Shown here: positions 36,501-45,507 of the stretch, one piece after another
Layout: each line of letters opens with the position of its first letter
How positions within the stretch are numbered: the first letter of the stretch is position 1
Assembly (NCBI RefSeq): GCF_001293565.1
Contig: NZ_JXMU01000002.1
Span: 124,001 to 188,000 of the forward strand
DNA from: Ahrensia marina
GTDB lineage: Bacteria > Pseudomonadota > Alphaproteobacteria > Rhizobiales > Rhizobiaceae
Length of the DNA: 64,000 nucleotides
Direction of reading: 5' to 3'
Made by a program: the position numbers and the translations under genes
The notes under the pieces: model-generated
The model's input: only the letters and a program-made list of their open reading frames with translations
The model's database searches: none
Told to the model about the DNA's origin: nothing

Positions 36501-37021
36501 TTGCAATGGCGGATGTAATGACATTGTCTGCAGCACAAGGGCAGGCGGTAGATATAAGTAAGGTTCAGGCGCTTCTTGATGGTGCAAAAGTCAATGGTCA
36601 AAGCCTGAAATCATTAAATCTGCCGGGGCCGACCGGAGAATCGAATATTCTTTCCGTCTATGGCCGCGGAAAAGTGTTGTGCCTTGGTCCGACACGTGAA
36701 GCAGCGCTCATTCAAAAGAAAATTGCTGAAGACAATGGCTGTGCTGCTATCTGCATTGCGCCAGATCTTGATAGCGATGAAGGACTGAATGGAGTTCTAG
36801 AAGCCTCAGCACTGGCAGCGCTGAGTGGATTTGATGCTGTGGTAAGCTTTGCAGATGAAAACACTTTGCGGGCTTATCGCAAAGCGCTCGCCGAACGCGA
36901 CGGTGCAATATTACCGCTGATAAACGAGCAGAACTTTGCTGACCGGATTCATCTGGAGCGCCATATCTGTATCGACACAACAGCGGCCGGAGGCAATGCG
37001 AGCCTTCTCGCGTCTGTATAA
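33548..37021 (+). CDS. putA: Bifunctional proline dehydrogenase / L-glutamate gamma-semialdehyde dehydrogenase
   Basis: Oxidises proline to glutamate in two channelled steps, peripheral to the inner membrane. The FAD-dependent proline dehydrogenase barrel is at about residues 180-460 (KLSALYERYE, DAEEADRLDLSLD, RLVKGAYWDTEIKR). The aldehyde dehydrogenase is at about 560-1000 (SPWNFPLAIFTGQ, ETGGLNAMIVD, catalytic Cys in SAGQRCSALR), followed by a C-terminal ALDH-like tail. There is no N-terminal ribbon-helix-helix DNA-binding domain, so unlike E. coli PutA it cannot repress itself, consistent with control by the divergent PutR. The length (1157 residues) is a little below long-type PutA. Confidence 0.97.
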   Translation: MLKLEDLRTIIRHNHMRDEFEIINELLASAEISDDFRQRTETLGAKLVEEIRSERKPSLMEVFLAEYGLSTDEGIALMCLAEALLRVPDSETIDDLIEDKIAPSEWGAHLGKSSSPLVNASTWALMLTGKVLREDENKKNSMASVLRSAVRRVGEPVIRTAVSRAMKELGTQFVLGETIETAVSRGRKRQAQGYTFSYDMLGEAALTAADAEDYFDAYADAISKLAKECTSDDIRQNPGISIKLSALYERYEVAQRDRVMTDLVGRTLTLAKQARDAGMGLNIDAEEADRLDLSLDVIEAVLSDDALAGWDGFGVVVQAYGKRASYVLDWLYALAEKLDRKIMVRLVKGAYWDTEIKRVQVEGLEGFPVFTQKSATDVCYICCAQKLLGMTDRIYPQFATHNAHSVAAIMEMDAAPDVFEFQRLHGMGESLHDLIISKNKYRCRIYAPVGAHEDLLAYLVRRLLENGANSSFVNQIVDENVPAKTVAADPFSKIKPELETVCHPDDLYGDERRNSRGFNVRNTDDLELIEKARGPFKNHQWNLKPLLVAKESSGEVVTVKNPSLPHDIVGTVQFCTAGDVEKAIANAAVWNASPQERAAVLSKASDLYEAHFGELFAMLAREAGKTALDAIAELREAVDFLRYYAARAMELKNPPRGTITCISPWNFPLAIFTGQLSAALAAGNAVLAKPAEATSLIAVRATQLLHEAGVPASALQLLPGEGKTIGAMLTGSEKINGVCFTGSTATAQSINRNMAEKVSPSAPLIAETGGLNAMIVDSTALPEQAIRDIVASAFQSAGQRCSALRVLYLQDDIADSFLKMLYGTMDAQVVGDPWEFKADLGPVIDKKAKNTIEDHIETARSEGRLLKQITRPDTGTFVAPTVLSLSSILDLKQEIFGPVLHVVKFHASELDQVLRDINATGYGLTCGLHSRIDDRVEYVTQRLNIGNMYVNRNQIGAVVGTQPFGGEGLSGTGPKAGGPYYVPRFAMADVMTLSAAQGQAVDISKVQALLDGAKVNGQSLKSLNLPGPTGESNILSVYGRGKVLCLGPTREAALIQKKIAEDNGCAAICIAPDLDSDEGLNGVLEASALAALSGFDAVVSFADENTLRAYRKALAERDGAILPLINEQNFADRIHLERHICIDTTAAGGNASLLASV

Positions 37022-37041
37022 GCCACGCATAAAACCAGACA

Positions 37042-37068
37042 CGTTAGGGTAGATGTTCTATCCTAACG
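37042..37068. terminator. Hairpin between convergent putA and uxuB
   Basis: Twelve-base arms (37042-37053 with 37057-37068, one G-T pair) and a TGT loop, overlapping the uxuB stop codon. T-runs are weak on both sides. A likely shared terminator or 3'-end stabiliser for the two convergent transcripts. Confidence 0.5.
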
Positions 37069-38506
37069 GGTGCTGCTTTAAAATCGAGGTGAATTGCGTT
37101 TCTAATTCTGCGATCCAGACGTCACTTTCTTGTAACTCTGAAGGAAGCAATCTAGGCAAATTGATGAATGCAGAGCAAATATCATTCACGTTGCCATTAC
37201 CTGATTTGAATGCTGATTGTAGCTCATCCTGTCTTGGATCGCGTAGGTCATAGGTTTTTCCGGTGCCGGTAATGCCGGCGCAATACCGTATCCACGCCGC
37301 CGTTGCATATGCAAAGGGCTTGATATCCAGCCCATCTTTCAGGTTTTCAACTGCAGGTTCAAATATGCGCTGCGGCATCTTTTGCGACCCGTCCATCGCA
37401 ATTTGATAGGTCTCATGGGCAATGTTCGGATTTTCAAACCGTTCAATTAATTGTTTGCCGTATTCCTCAAAAACAATGCCGCTTAATGGTGTGAGCGTCT
37501 TGCTTGCAGCGCCGATATGCTTCTCTACCAGATCATATATTTGCGGGTCTGCCATAGCGTCACGCACATATTTATGACCGGCAAGAAATCCAGTATATGC
37601 AATCAGTGAGTGAGTGCCATTGAGCATTCTTAATTTCATACGCTCATACGGAGCGACATCGTCGACAAACAGGACGCCCGCGTCTTCCCATTTTGGCCGT
37701 CCGTCGCAAAAATTGTCTTCAACAACCCATTGTGAAAACGGTTCGGTTTCAACTGCGGCAGCATCTTTTTGCCCCAGGATTGTCTCAACCTCGCTTAAAA
37801 GCTCTGGCGTTACAGATGGTGTAATCCGGTCAACCATTGCGCTTGGAAACGTGCCATGGACTTCGATCCATTCAGCCAGTGCAGGGTCGGTGCGTCGTGC
37901 AAAATCAAGAACACCACTTCGCACGATTTCTCCATTCTTAGGCAAATTATCGCAGCATAGAACGGTATAGGGTTTTAAGCCCGCATCTTTGCGTAAAGCG
38001 AGACCTTTAACGATCATACCAATGATTCCAATCGGGTTCGAAGGATCTTTTAAATCACGAGCGATACTTGGGTGCGATATATCAACACCGCCTGTGTTGC
38101 GATCAACACCATAAGCCTTTTCAGTGACAGTCATTGTAACGATACGGGTTTGCGGGTTTGTCAGAGTCTGGAAAATCTTATCCGTATTACGCACAGCGGC
38201 TTCCACCGCAGCAATGCTACCGATCAGGCGCAAAGTTAATTGCTGTTCGTCGCCGTCGCGCACAGCTAGTGAATAGATGCCATCCTGTGCATTCAGCGTA
38301 TCAGCACCGCGCGTACTTTGAAGGCTGACACCCAGAATACGCCAATTGCCGCCATGTTTTTTGAGAACATCATCGGTGTAGACCGCTTGGTGTGCGCGGT
38401 GAAATGCACCCACGCCAAAATGGACAATACCGATGCCATGCTTTTCGCGGTCATAACCGACACTCTGAACAGTCTTAGGCGGCGTAAATGAAGCGTCGAT
38501 GCTCAT
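37058..38506 (-). CDS. uxuB: Fructuronate reductase (D-mannonate oxidoreductase)
   Basis: Mannitol-dehydrogenase-family NAD-dependent reductase (482 residues) that interconverts D-fructuronate and D-mannonate. The N-terminal Rossmann start GIVHFGVGAFHRAHQAVYTDD and the family signature KLRMLNGTHSLIAYTG with its catalytic Lys/Asn/His are intact. The family also contains mannitol and altronate dehydrogenases, but the operon with uxuA and uxaC fixes the substrate. It overlaps uxuA by 4 bases (ATGA) and is last in the operon. Confidence 0.93.
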   Translation of the reverse strand: MSIDASFTPPKTVQSVGYDREKHGIGIVHFGVGAFHRAHQAVYTDDVLKKHGGNWRILGVSLQSTRGADTLNAQDGIYSLAVRDGDEQQLTLRLIGSIAAVEAAVRNTDKIFQTLTNPQTRIVTMTVTEKAYGVDRNTGGVDISHPSIARDLKDPSNPIGIIGMIVKGLALRKDAGLKPYTVLCCDNLPKNGEIVRSGVLDFARRTDPALAEWIEVHGTFPSAMVDRITPSVTPELLSEVETILGQKDAAAVETEPFSQWVVEDNFCDGRPKWEDAGVLFVDDVAPYERMKLRMLNGTHSLIAYTGFLAGHKYVRDAMADPQIYDLVEKHIGAASKTLTPLSGIVFEEYGKQLIERFENPNIAHETYQIAMDGSQKMPQRIFEPAVENLKDGLDIKPFAYATAAWIRYCAGITGTGKTYDLRDPRQDELQSAFKSGNGNVNDICSAFINLPRLLPSELQESDVWIAELETQFTSILKQHPLG

Positions 38507-39732
38507 AACTGTTTCACCGAAATGTTGCCTGATTTGACAGCTTCTAGAGCCGAAATGACACCGCGGAGCTCGGCTAGCCCCTTAAGCCGTCCAATTGCCG
38601 GATAGCCTGGCTGCGCATTACGATTGAGATCATCAAGAATATCTTGGCCGTGATCGGGCCGGAAAGGTATGTTCCAGTCTTTACGCCCAGCCTTTTTACG
38701 CCGTTCTTCTTCATTAAGAACGGCATTGATGAGAGCAACCATATCTGTATTGCCTGCCAAATGCTCGCCTTCATAAAACGAGCCGGGCGTCTGCTGCTTA
38801 TCAAGAACCACATTGCGTAAATGCAGGAAGTGAACGCGGTGGCCAAGACGTTCCATCATGCTTGGCAAATCATTGTTCTTGTTTGCGCCCAGCGACCCGG
38901 AGCACAAGGTTATACCGTTTGATGGACTGTCCACCGCCTCTATCAATTGGCGGTAGTCCTCTTCTGTTGACATGATGCGCGGTAGGCCAAGCAAAGAGAA
39001 CGGCGGATCATCAGGATGGCAGCAAAGCCGTATTCCTAATTGCTCGGCTGTTGGGATAATTTCTTCCAGAAAGGCATAATGATGCTTTTTAAAGCGGGCT
39101 TCATCAATCCCGCCATATCCATCCAATAATTGCCGCAGATCGTTGAGGGACAGCTTTTGATTGGCACCTGGAAGACCGGCAACAAGATTGTTGGTAAGTT
39201 GGACCTGTGCGGCATCATCCATTTTGGAAAATCGTTCAGCGGCAATTTGGATTACAGCGCTATCGTAGCTTTCTTCGGCACCTTTGCGCGCGAGAATGTG
39301 AATATCGAAAGCAGCAAAATCGATATAGTCAAAACGCATACAGCGCGCACCGTTGGGTAACGGCCAACTCAAATCAGTGCGTGTCCAGTCCAATATAGGC
39401 ATGAAATTATAGCAGACTGTTTCAATGCCTGCTGCCGCGAGGTTTTTCAGGCTTTGCTTGTAATTGTCGATATGGTTTCGCCAATCATTGTCCTGCTTTT
39501 TAATATCTTCTGAAATAGGCAGGCTTTCGACAACGTCCCATGTCAAATTGGAGGGTTGGCCATTTTTACGGGTAGCGACCAATTGTTGCCGCTTTTCAAT
39601 TTCACTGCACGACCACACTTCACCATTATCTATGTGGTGAAGAGCGGTAACAACACCATGCGCTCCTGCCTGCTCTATCTCATCAATGGCAACACTATCG
39701 TGTGTGCCAAACCAACGCCATGTCTGCTTCAT
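38503..39732 (-). CDS. uxuA: Mannonate dehydratase
   Basis: Fe/Mn-dependent dehydratase converting D-mannonate to 2-keto-3-deoxy-D-gluconate. Family blocks seen are MKQTWRWFGTHDSVAIDEIEQ (split here as TWRWFG and HD), LCCHPDDPPFSLLGLPRIMS, CSGSLGANKNNDL, HFLHLRN and FRPDHGQDILDD, which include the Cys/His/Asp metal ligands. Length (409 residues) is normal. It lies between uxaC (34-base gap) and uxuB (4-base overlap). Confidence 0.96.
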   Translation of the reverse strand: MKQTWRWFGTHDSVAIDEIEQAGAHGVVTALHHIDNGEVWSCSEIEKRQQLVATRKNGQPSNLTWDVVESLPISEDIKKQDNDWRNHIDNYKQSLKNLAAAGIETVCYNFMPILDWTRTDLSWPLPNGARCMRFDYIDFAAFDIHILARKGAEESYDSAVIQIAAERFSKMDDAAQVQLTNNLVAGLPGANQKLSLNDLRQLLDGYGGIDEARFKKHHYAFLEEIIPTAEQLGIRLCCHPDDPPFSLLGLPRIMSTEEDYRQLIEAVDSPSNGITLCSGSLGANKNNDLPSMMERLGHRVHFLHLRNVVLDKQQTPGSFYEGEHLAGNTDMVALINAVLNEEERRKKAGRKDWNIPFRPDHGQDILDDLNRNAQPGYPAIGRLKGLAELRGVISALEAVKSGNISVKQL

Positions 39733-39766
39733 GTTCAGTCTCTTTTTGTTGCAACGCCAGTCGTTG

Positions 39767-41167
39767 TCAAAGTTTGTAGGCCTGTTTTGCTAACCGGTAA
39801 GTAAGATCAACTGCGATCTCATGTGCTTCTTCTTCTGCCAGCAAATGCTCTGTGACCTGTTTGGCTAAAAAGGCGCAGTCGATCCGCCGCGCAACATCGT
39901 GCCGGGCAGGAATGGACGGGAATGCGCGTGTATCATCGTTAAAGCCTGCTGTGTTATAAAAGCCCGCAGTTTCAGTCATCATCTCTCTGTAGCGCATCAT
40001 ACCGGCAGGGCTGTCGTGGAACCACCACGCCGGGCCAAGCTTAAGGCTTGGATAGACACCGGCAAGCGGTGCGAGTTCACGGCTATATGTTGTCTCATCC
40101 AACGTAAAAAGAATAAGCGAGAGGCGTTTATCCATGCCGTATTTGTTCAAGAGGGGATGTAAAGCATCGACAAAATTTACAGCTTTGGGAATATCAAAAC
40201 CTTTGTCACGGCCGAATGTCTCAAATATCGATTGATTGTGATTTCTGACCGAGCCGGGATGCAGTTGCATGACTAACCCGTCTTCGACGCTCATTCCTGC
40301 CATTTCTGTTAGCATTTGCGCGCGGAACAATTCCTTCTCGGCTGCATCGGTATCACCTGCCAGAACCTTGGCATAAAGTGCTTCACATTCCGCAGGTGAG
40401 AAATCGGCAGTTCTCGCTGAGGGATGTCCATGGTCGGTTGCCGTTGCACCCATGGATTTAAAGTAAGCCCGTCTTTCACGGTGGGCATTTAAATATCCTT
40501 GCCACGTCGATACATCTTCATTGGTAAGCGCGCCCATCTTTTCGATGTTGCTCAATAAATCCGGATGGTCCGGATCAATTGCGGCATCGGGGCGATAGGT
40601 TGGTACAACCCGTCCTTGCCAATCACTTTCACGAATAGCTTTATGGGCAGCAAGGTCGTCAGTACATGCGTCTGTTGTGGATAGAACCTCAATATTAAAA
40701 CGGTCAAAAAGCGCGCGTGGTTTAAAAGATTGTTCTGCGAGGCAAGAGCTAATTGTGTCATAAACACTGTCAGCATTTTGCGCAGATAATGGTTCGGTTA
40801 CGCCGAAAAGAAACTCCAATGTATAATCGAACCAAAGCCGTGATGGCGTGCCGCGAAACAGATAATAGTTCTCAGCAAATAATCGCCAGATTGCTCGTCC
40901 GTCAGTTTGCTTAGCGCTGCCGGTATGATCAGGAACGCCAAGACTCTCAAGGCTGATACCCTGCGAGACCAGCATTCTCAACACATAGTGGTCAGGGACA
41001 ATGAGAAGTTGTGCCGGATCAGCAAAATTTTCATTCTTGGAAAACCACAAAGGTTCGGTGTGACCATGCGGGCAAATAAGCGGTAGCTTTTCCACCTCTG
41101 TAAACAAGCGCCTTGCAACGCTCCGCGTGTCAGCGTCGGCGGGGAATAAACGATCCTCATGTAGCAT
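39767..41167 (-). CDS. uxaC: Glucuronate isomerase
   Basis: Isomerises D-glucuronate to D-fructuronate (and galacturonate to tagaturonate), the first step of hexuronate catabolism. It has the amidohydrolase-like metal motif CPHGHTEPLWF near residue 33, the family ENYYLFRGTPSRLW segment and the C-terminal LGPAWWFHDSPAGMMRYRE. Length (466 residues) is normal. Its ATG lies 11 bases inside the end of the GntR regulator gene, so regulator and enzymes are made from one message. Confidence 0.96.
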   Translation of the reverse strand: MLHEDRLFPADADTRSVARRLFTEVEKLPLICPHGHTEPLWFSKNENFADPAQLLIVPDHYVLRMLVSQGISLESLGVPDHTGSAKQTDGRAIWRLFAENYYLFRGTPSRLWFDYTLEFLFGVTEPLSAQNADSVYDTISSCLAEQSFKPRALFDRFNIEVLSTTDACTDDLAAHKAIRESDWQGRVVPTYRPDAAIDPDHPDLLSNIEKMGALTNEDVSTWQGYLNAHRERRAYFKSMGATATDHGHPSARTADFSPAECEALYAKVLAGDTDAAEKELFRAQMLTEMAGMSVEDGLVMQLHPGSVRNHNQSIFETFGRDKGFDIPKAVNFVDALHPLLNKYGMDKRLSLILFTLDETTYSRELAPLAGVYPSLKLGPAWWFHDSPAGMMRYREMMTETAGFYNTAGFNDDTRAFPSIPARHDVARRIDCAFLAKQVTEHLLAEEEAHEIAVDLTYRLAKQAYKL

Positions 41168-41855
41168 TTTTTACGGCCTCAAAAGCTGAGTTGATATGTT
41201 GACTGACAAGTTCTTGCGCAAGCTCGGCATCTTTGAGTTTGAGCGCTTCGATAATTTTAAGATGCTCTTCAAATGCCTTGTTGATCCGCAAAGGTAGGTC
41301 TGCCGTCAAACGGATACGCGCCCGGTCCGTATGGGCCTTGACCGATTGTGCCAAGCGCCAGGCAGACGGGATGCCAGCCAGCTTTGCGAGCAATTGATGA
41401 AACTCTTCATCATATTTGAAAAAATCGATGTGGTTCTTTTGTGAAACCGCCACCTTCTGAAGTGCAACCAATGGTTCCAAAACGCTTAGGTCATTGTCAT
41501 TGGCGCAGATTATTTTGACGACTTCACGCTCCAGCGCCCGCCTGATTATGATGCCTTCTGTGACCCGTGCGTCATCAATATCCGAGACAATTGTGCCAAC
41601 CTTGGAGATGGTCTTGATGAGACCGTCATGCATGAGCTTCTGATAAGCTTCACGCATAGGCGTGCGGCTCACACCTAGGCAACCACAAACGTCTTGCTCG
41701 TTTATTGCCAGACCGGGTTTCAAATTATCCAGAATGATATTCAGCCTGACAATGTCATAAATCTGCGAGCCTATAGAGCGCGTACGGTCAATCATACTTG
41801 GTGACAGCACACTTGCAATTTCTATTGCCGGTTCGTTTTCTGACGATTTTATCAT
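41157..41855 (-). CDS. GntR-family (FCD/FadR subgroup) regulator of the hexuronate operon
   Basis: An N-terminal GntR winged helix (GLAINEQDVCGCLGVSRTPMREAYQKL) precedes an all-helical FCD effector domain (about residues 90-220) with the Asp/His residues that bind metal and carboxylate effectors. As first gene of the operon gntR-uxaC-uxuA-uxuB it probably senses a uronate or 2-keto-3-deoxygluconate and autoregulates (UxuR/ExuR-like). Inverted repeats that may be its operators lie just upstream (41889-41919). The effector is not readable from sequence. Confidence 0.9.
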   Translation of the reverse strand: MIKSSENEPAIEIASVLSPSMIDRTRSIGSQIYDIVRLNIILDNLKPGLAINEQDVCGCLGVSRTPMREAYQKLMHDGLIKTISKVGTIVSDIDDARVTEGIIIRRALEREVVKIICANDNDLSVLEPLVALQKVAVSQKNHIDFFKYDEEFHQLLAKLAGIPSAWRLAQSVKAHTDRARIRLTADLPLRINKAFEEHLKIIEALKLKDAELAQELVSQHINSAFEAVKNAT

Positions 41856-41888
41856 GACAATTAGTCAACAGGCCTGTTGGGGTCTTGG

Positions 41889-41919
41889 AGTATATCCTAT
41901 ACTGTATCTTCTAGTATAC
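41889..41919. promoter_or_regulatory. Candidate operators of the hexuronate GntR regulator
   Basis: AGTATA-TCC-TATACT (41889-41903) is a perfect inverted repeat, followed eleven bases later by the palindromic core GTATAC (41914-41919). Both carry the same GTATA half. They lie 34-64 bases upstream of the regulator ATG in a 209-base gap before chrA. The repeats are seen; operator function is inferred from FadR-family habits. Confidence 0.5.
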
Positions 41920-42064
41920 ATGAACACAAGACGGCGTTTGCAGATAGTGCCCAGCTTTTAATGTTTGAATTAGTGCGGGCTTTTTATAGTGTCATTTGTT
42001 TTACACAAAGCACCGCGATACACCCTGAAAGACCATTAGCAGTCTTATAAAAAAGGTCCTTCAC

Positions 42065-43357
42065 GTGACAGTCTCAAACGACTTGGAATTTCCACATCCC
42101 AGTTTGGCGCAGGCAACGCGCATCTGGTGGAAAATTGGTGTTCTTTCGTTTGGAGGACCGGCAGCCCAAATCGCGCTCATCCATAAAGAGATTGTAGAGG
42201 AAAATAACTGGCTGTCAGAGCAGCAGTTTCTCAATGCATTGAGCTTTTGCATGCTTTTGCCAGGCCCAGAAGCGACGCAAATAGCAGCATATGCCGGATG
42301 GCGGCTTCATGGCGTGTTGGGTGGATTGATCGCCGGCCTTTTATTTGTTCTGCCCGGAGCCGCAATCATTATGGCGCTGGCGTGGATTTATAGCGTCTAC
42401 GGTAATGTACCGCTGGTCGCAGCATTGTTCTATGGCATCAAAGCCGCAGTGCTTGTCATCGTCGTGCAGGCTCTATTCAGAGTGGCGAAGAAAGCCCTGT
42501 CGCAAAACATACACTGGATTATCGCAGGCTTGGCATTTGTCGGCATTTTCTTCCTGTCGATCCCGTTTCCGTTCATCATATTGGCGGCGGGTTTTACAGG
42601 ATGGATATTGGGTGTGAAACAAGCATCAGATGTTGCACCGTCGATACCCAATATCTCTGTAAAGCAAACCACAAAGACGGTCTTGTTGTGGTTGGGCATA
42701 TGGCTTTCGCCGCTGTTTGCTTTGGCCCTGTTGGGCGCGCCTGATCTGCTTATTGATATAGGCCGTTTCTTTACAACGCTTGCGGTTGTGACATTCGGCG
42801 GTGCCTATGCTGTTTTGGCGTATATGGCGCAGGATGTCGTCGTTCAGTTTGGCTGGCTGACAGCCGGTGAAATGATCGACGCATTGGGTTTGGCAGAAAC
42901 GACGCCGGGCCCACTCATTCTTGTTACGCAATTTGTCGGATTTTTAGCTGGTTATAAAGACGCAGGATTAATGATGGCGCTCGCCGCGTCACTGCTCACA
43001 TTGTGGGTGACTTTTGTACCTTGCTTTCTTTGGATATTTGCTGGAGCCCCTTACATAGAGTGGATTACGGAACAGCCGCGACTGCGCGGCGCGTTGCAGG
43101 CGATTACTGCGGCCGTTGTTGGCGTTATTCTAAACCTGTCTATCTGGTTCGCTCTGCATGTGCTTTTCGGCAAGGTAGAAAAGAAGCAGTTGGGTTTTCT
43201 AACGCTATGGATACCGGACGTTTCATCAATACAATGGTTGGCGATTGGCTTATTTATGCTGAGCACATATCTCACATTCCGATGGCGTTTTGATATGTTC
43301 AAAATTCTGGCAATAACAGCATTATTGGGAGCGGGCGGGAAATTTATTTTGTCCTGA
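42065..43357 (+). CDS. chrA: Chromate transporter ChrA (two-domain)
   Basis: Inner-membrane protein of the CHR family, which exports chromate by proton antiport. Two homologous CHR halves are visible, each with its signature: FGGPAAQIALIHKE and the LLPGPEATQIAAYAG helix in the first, FGGAYAVLAYMAQ and ETTPGPLILVTQFVGFLAGY in the second. Some 10-12 membrane segments; 430 residues as expected for long-chain ChrA. GTG start with AAGG upstream. No chrB regulator is adjacent. Confidence 0.94.
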   Translation: MTVSNDLEFPHPSLAQATRIWWKIGVLSFGGPAAQIALIHKEIVEENNWLSEQQFLNALSFCMLLPGPEATQIAAYAGWRLHGVLGGLIAGLLFVLPGAAIIMALAWIYSVYGNVPLVAALFYGIKAAVLVIVVQALFRVAKKALSQNIHWIIAGLAFVGIFFLSIPFPFIILAAGFTGWILGVKQASDVAPSIPNISVKQTTKTVLLWLGIWLSPLFALALLGAPDLLIDIGRFFTTLAVVTFGGAYAVLAYMAQDVVVQFGWLTAGEMIDALGLAETTPGPLILVTQFVGFLAGYKDAGLMMALAASLLTLWVTFVPCFLWIFAGAPYIEWITEQPRLRGALQAITAAVVGVILNLSIWFALHVLFGKVEKKQLGFLTLWIPDVSSIQWLAIGLFMLSTYLTFRWRFDMFKILAITALLGAGGKFILS

Positions 43358-43366
43358 TCTGCTCAT

Positions 43367-44149
43367 TCAACGCTCGTCAGGTGTTCCGCGTTCTGTGAGA
43401 AATTCTTTGATGCGTGCCGCGTTGTCTTCTGCAATAGAACCGTTTTTATGCCAGATTGAATTCTCAAACCCGATGCGCACTTTACCGCCAAGATTATAGG
43501 CGTGGCACGAACAATCGGTTTCGCCTTTACCAAAAGCGCAAACAGCCCAATCAGCTTGCCATTGATTGCCGGATAGCCAACTCATAAATGGCGTCAGGTC
43601 TTCTGGCTGGCTTTGCTGGTTTTTTGTGTAACGGCCAAGTACAAAAAGCATTTGCTGATGCTTTTCAGTAAATTCTGTGATGCCGAGCCGGTTATCCATT
43701 AAGGCCAGATCATCGGGTCCATAAAGTATATGCTGAACAGCAATATTTTCGTCATGGCACCAGCGGTAAAAATTCAAAGCGTCTTTGACATTTCCATCTA
43801 AAAACATTTCTGCGATAGAAACGGAGACCGATTTTGGCCGGACATCCTTCACCAGTTGGCGTTGTTCTTGCGCAGAATATTTGCCTACGGCCTCTGTGGT
43901 AATTTGCAACTGCATGGCAGGCACCGCAATTTCGAGTTCGCGCAGGACTTCGCGGTAAATACCAGCGTCGAGAATATGGCCGCCTTTGGCATCGCGGACA
44001 TGAATATGAATACCATCAGCACCAGCGAGATTGCAGGCGCGCGCTGTTGATACAATTTCACTGATGGTAATGGGAAGCGCTGGATGATCTTCCTTTGTAC
44101 GGCGTGCGCCATTCGGTGCCACCATTAATTCGGGAAGGGCATTTTGCAT
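43367..44149 (-). CDS. BKACE-family beta-keto acid cleavage enzyme (DUF849)
   Basis: Zinc enzyme of the Kce/BKACE family, which condenses a beta-keto acid with acetyl-CoA and releases acetoacetate plus a shortened acyl-CoA. The zinc-binding DGIHIHVRDAKGGH motif is near residue 46 and the C-terminal Glu ligand is in RIGFENSIWHKNG. At 260 residues it is short for the family (usually 270-310). It begins one base after the aminotransferase stop, so the two are coupled, and the natural beta-keto acid may be the transamination product of that enzyme. Substrate unknown. Confidence 0.9.
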   Translation of the reverse strand: MQNALPELMVAPNGARRTKEDHPALPITISEIVSTARACNLAGADGIHIHVRDAKGGHILDAGIYREVLRELEIAVPAMQLQITTEAVGKYSAQEQRQLVKDVRPKSVSVSIAEMFLDGNVKDALNFYRWCHDENIAVQHILYGPDDLALMDNRLGITEFTEKHQQMLFVLGRYTKNQQSQPEDLTPFMSWLSGNQWQADWAVCAFGKGETDCSCHAYNLGGKVRIGFENSIWHKNGSIAEDNAARIKEFLTERGTPDER

Positions 44150-44150
44150 C

Positions 44151-45473
44151 TCAGCTTAGGCCGCGTTCAATCGCTATAGACAATTTGTCCGTGATCTCAT
44201 CAATGTGGGAATCGTCAAGAATAAATGGCGGTGCCAGCAAGATATGATCGCCATGAACACCGTCGACTGTGCCACCCATCGGATAACAAAATAGACCGGC
44301 ATCCATGGCGGCGTTCTTGATCTTCTTGTGCACCGCGCGTTCAGGCGAAAAAGGTCTTTTACTTTCCCTGTCTTCGACAATTTCCAGTCCACGAAACAGG
44401 CCGCGCCCTCTAATATTGCCTACATGAGGGTGCTGTGAAAATGTCGAACGCAATGCGGTGTTCAATTTCTCACCCATTTGGGCACATCGCTCAACAAGCT
44501 GGTGGTCGACAAGCTTGTTAACGACTGTAAGCGAAGCGGCGCATGCGGTGGGATGCCCAATATAGGTGTGACCGTGCTGGAAAAAGCCGGAACCGTTTTC
44601 AATAGTGCTGTAAATTTCTGCGGTACAAAGCATGGCTCCAATCGGTTGATACCCGGCGCCAAGTCCTTTCGCGATCGTTACAATGTCGGGGCCGATGCCT
44701 TCCTGCTCGCTGGCAAACATTGTTCCTGTGCGGCCCATGCCGCACATCACTTCATCAAGTATCAACAATATTCCGTACTGATCACAAATTTCTCTGATGC
44801 GTTTAAAGTAACCTTCGACCGGTGGTACGGCGCCCAGTGTTGCACCAACAACCGGTTCAGCAACAAACGCAATCACGTTTTCAGCACCAAGCCGCAAAAT
44901 TTCGGTTTCCAGTTCATTGGCAGCGCGCAGCGCATATTCCGAAAGCGTTTCGTCATCTTTGCGTTCCCGATAGTCGAAACAAGGCGCGATATGGCTGGTC
45001 TCAATCATCAGGGGAGAGAAGGGCGCACGCCGCCATTCATTACCGCCGGTAGCAAGGGCCGCCAGCGTATTGCCATGATAGCTTTGCCTGCGAGCAATGA
45101 AGTATTTTCTCTTGGTTTCACCTTTCTCCCAAAAATATTGCCGCGCCAGTTTCAACGCAGATTCGACGGCTTCCGAGCCACCGGACACGAAGTAGACGCG
45201 GTCAATATTAGGCGGAGCAAGACCGATGAGCTTATCGGCTAATTCTTCGGCAGGTTGAGATGTTAAAAAACTGGTGTGCGCATAAGCGGCCGTATCAAGC
45301 TGCGCTTTGATTGCATCGATAACGTCGCGATCACCGTGCCCGAGACAGGAGACAGCCGCGCCACCGGAACCATCAAAATACTGCTTGCCGTTTTTATCAT
45401 ACAGATAAACTCCTTCGCCGTGTGAGACGGTAGGTAGATTGGCTTTGGTATGGCGCGGGAAAACGTGGCTCAT
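44151..45473 (-). CDS. Class III (omega) aminotransferase
   Basis: PLP-dependent fold-type I aminotransferase (440 residues). The PLP Lys is in TIAKGLGAGYQP (about residue 270), and the upstream ILDEVMCGMGRTG carries the Asp that pairs with the pyridine nitrogen. Family members use beta-alanine, GABA, taurine or other omega-amines with pyruvate or 2-oxoglutarate; substrate cannot be read. The frame opens at TTG 45491, but ATG 45473 has GGAA upstream. It is divergent from the RpiR gene, with a palindrome between, and cotranscribed with the BKACE gene. Confidence 0.92.
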   Translation of the reverse strand: MSHVFPRHTKANLPTVSHGEGVYLYDKNGKQYFDGSGGAAVSCLGHGDRDVIDAIKAQLDTAAYAHTSFLTSQPAEELADKLIGLAPPNIDRVYFVSGGSEAVESALKLARQYFWEKGETKRKYFIARRQSYHGNTLAALATGGNEWRRAPFSPLMIETSHIAPCFDYRERKDDETLSEYALRAANELETEILRLGAENVIAFVAEPVVGATLGAVPPVEGYFKRIREICDQYGILLILDEVMCGMGRTGTMFASEQEGIGPDIVTIAKGLGAGYQPIGAMLCTAEIYSTIENGSGFFQHGHTYIGHPTACAASLTVVNKLVDHQLVERCAQMGEKLNTALRSTFSQHPHVGNIRGRGLFRGLEIVEDRESKRPFSPERAVHKKIKNAAMDAGLFCYPMGGTVDGVHGDHILLAPPFILDDSHIDEITDKLSIAIERGLS

Positions 45474-45507
45474 GATTTTGATTCCGGTCAATCAGAATTG
45501 CGCAGCG

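Noticed and set aside
44478-45242. A 254-codon open frame on the plus strand
   Set aside because: It is exactly antisense to the aminotransferase gene, has no domain pattern and no ribosome-binding site; a composition artefact.
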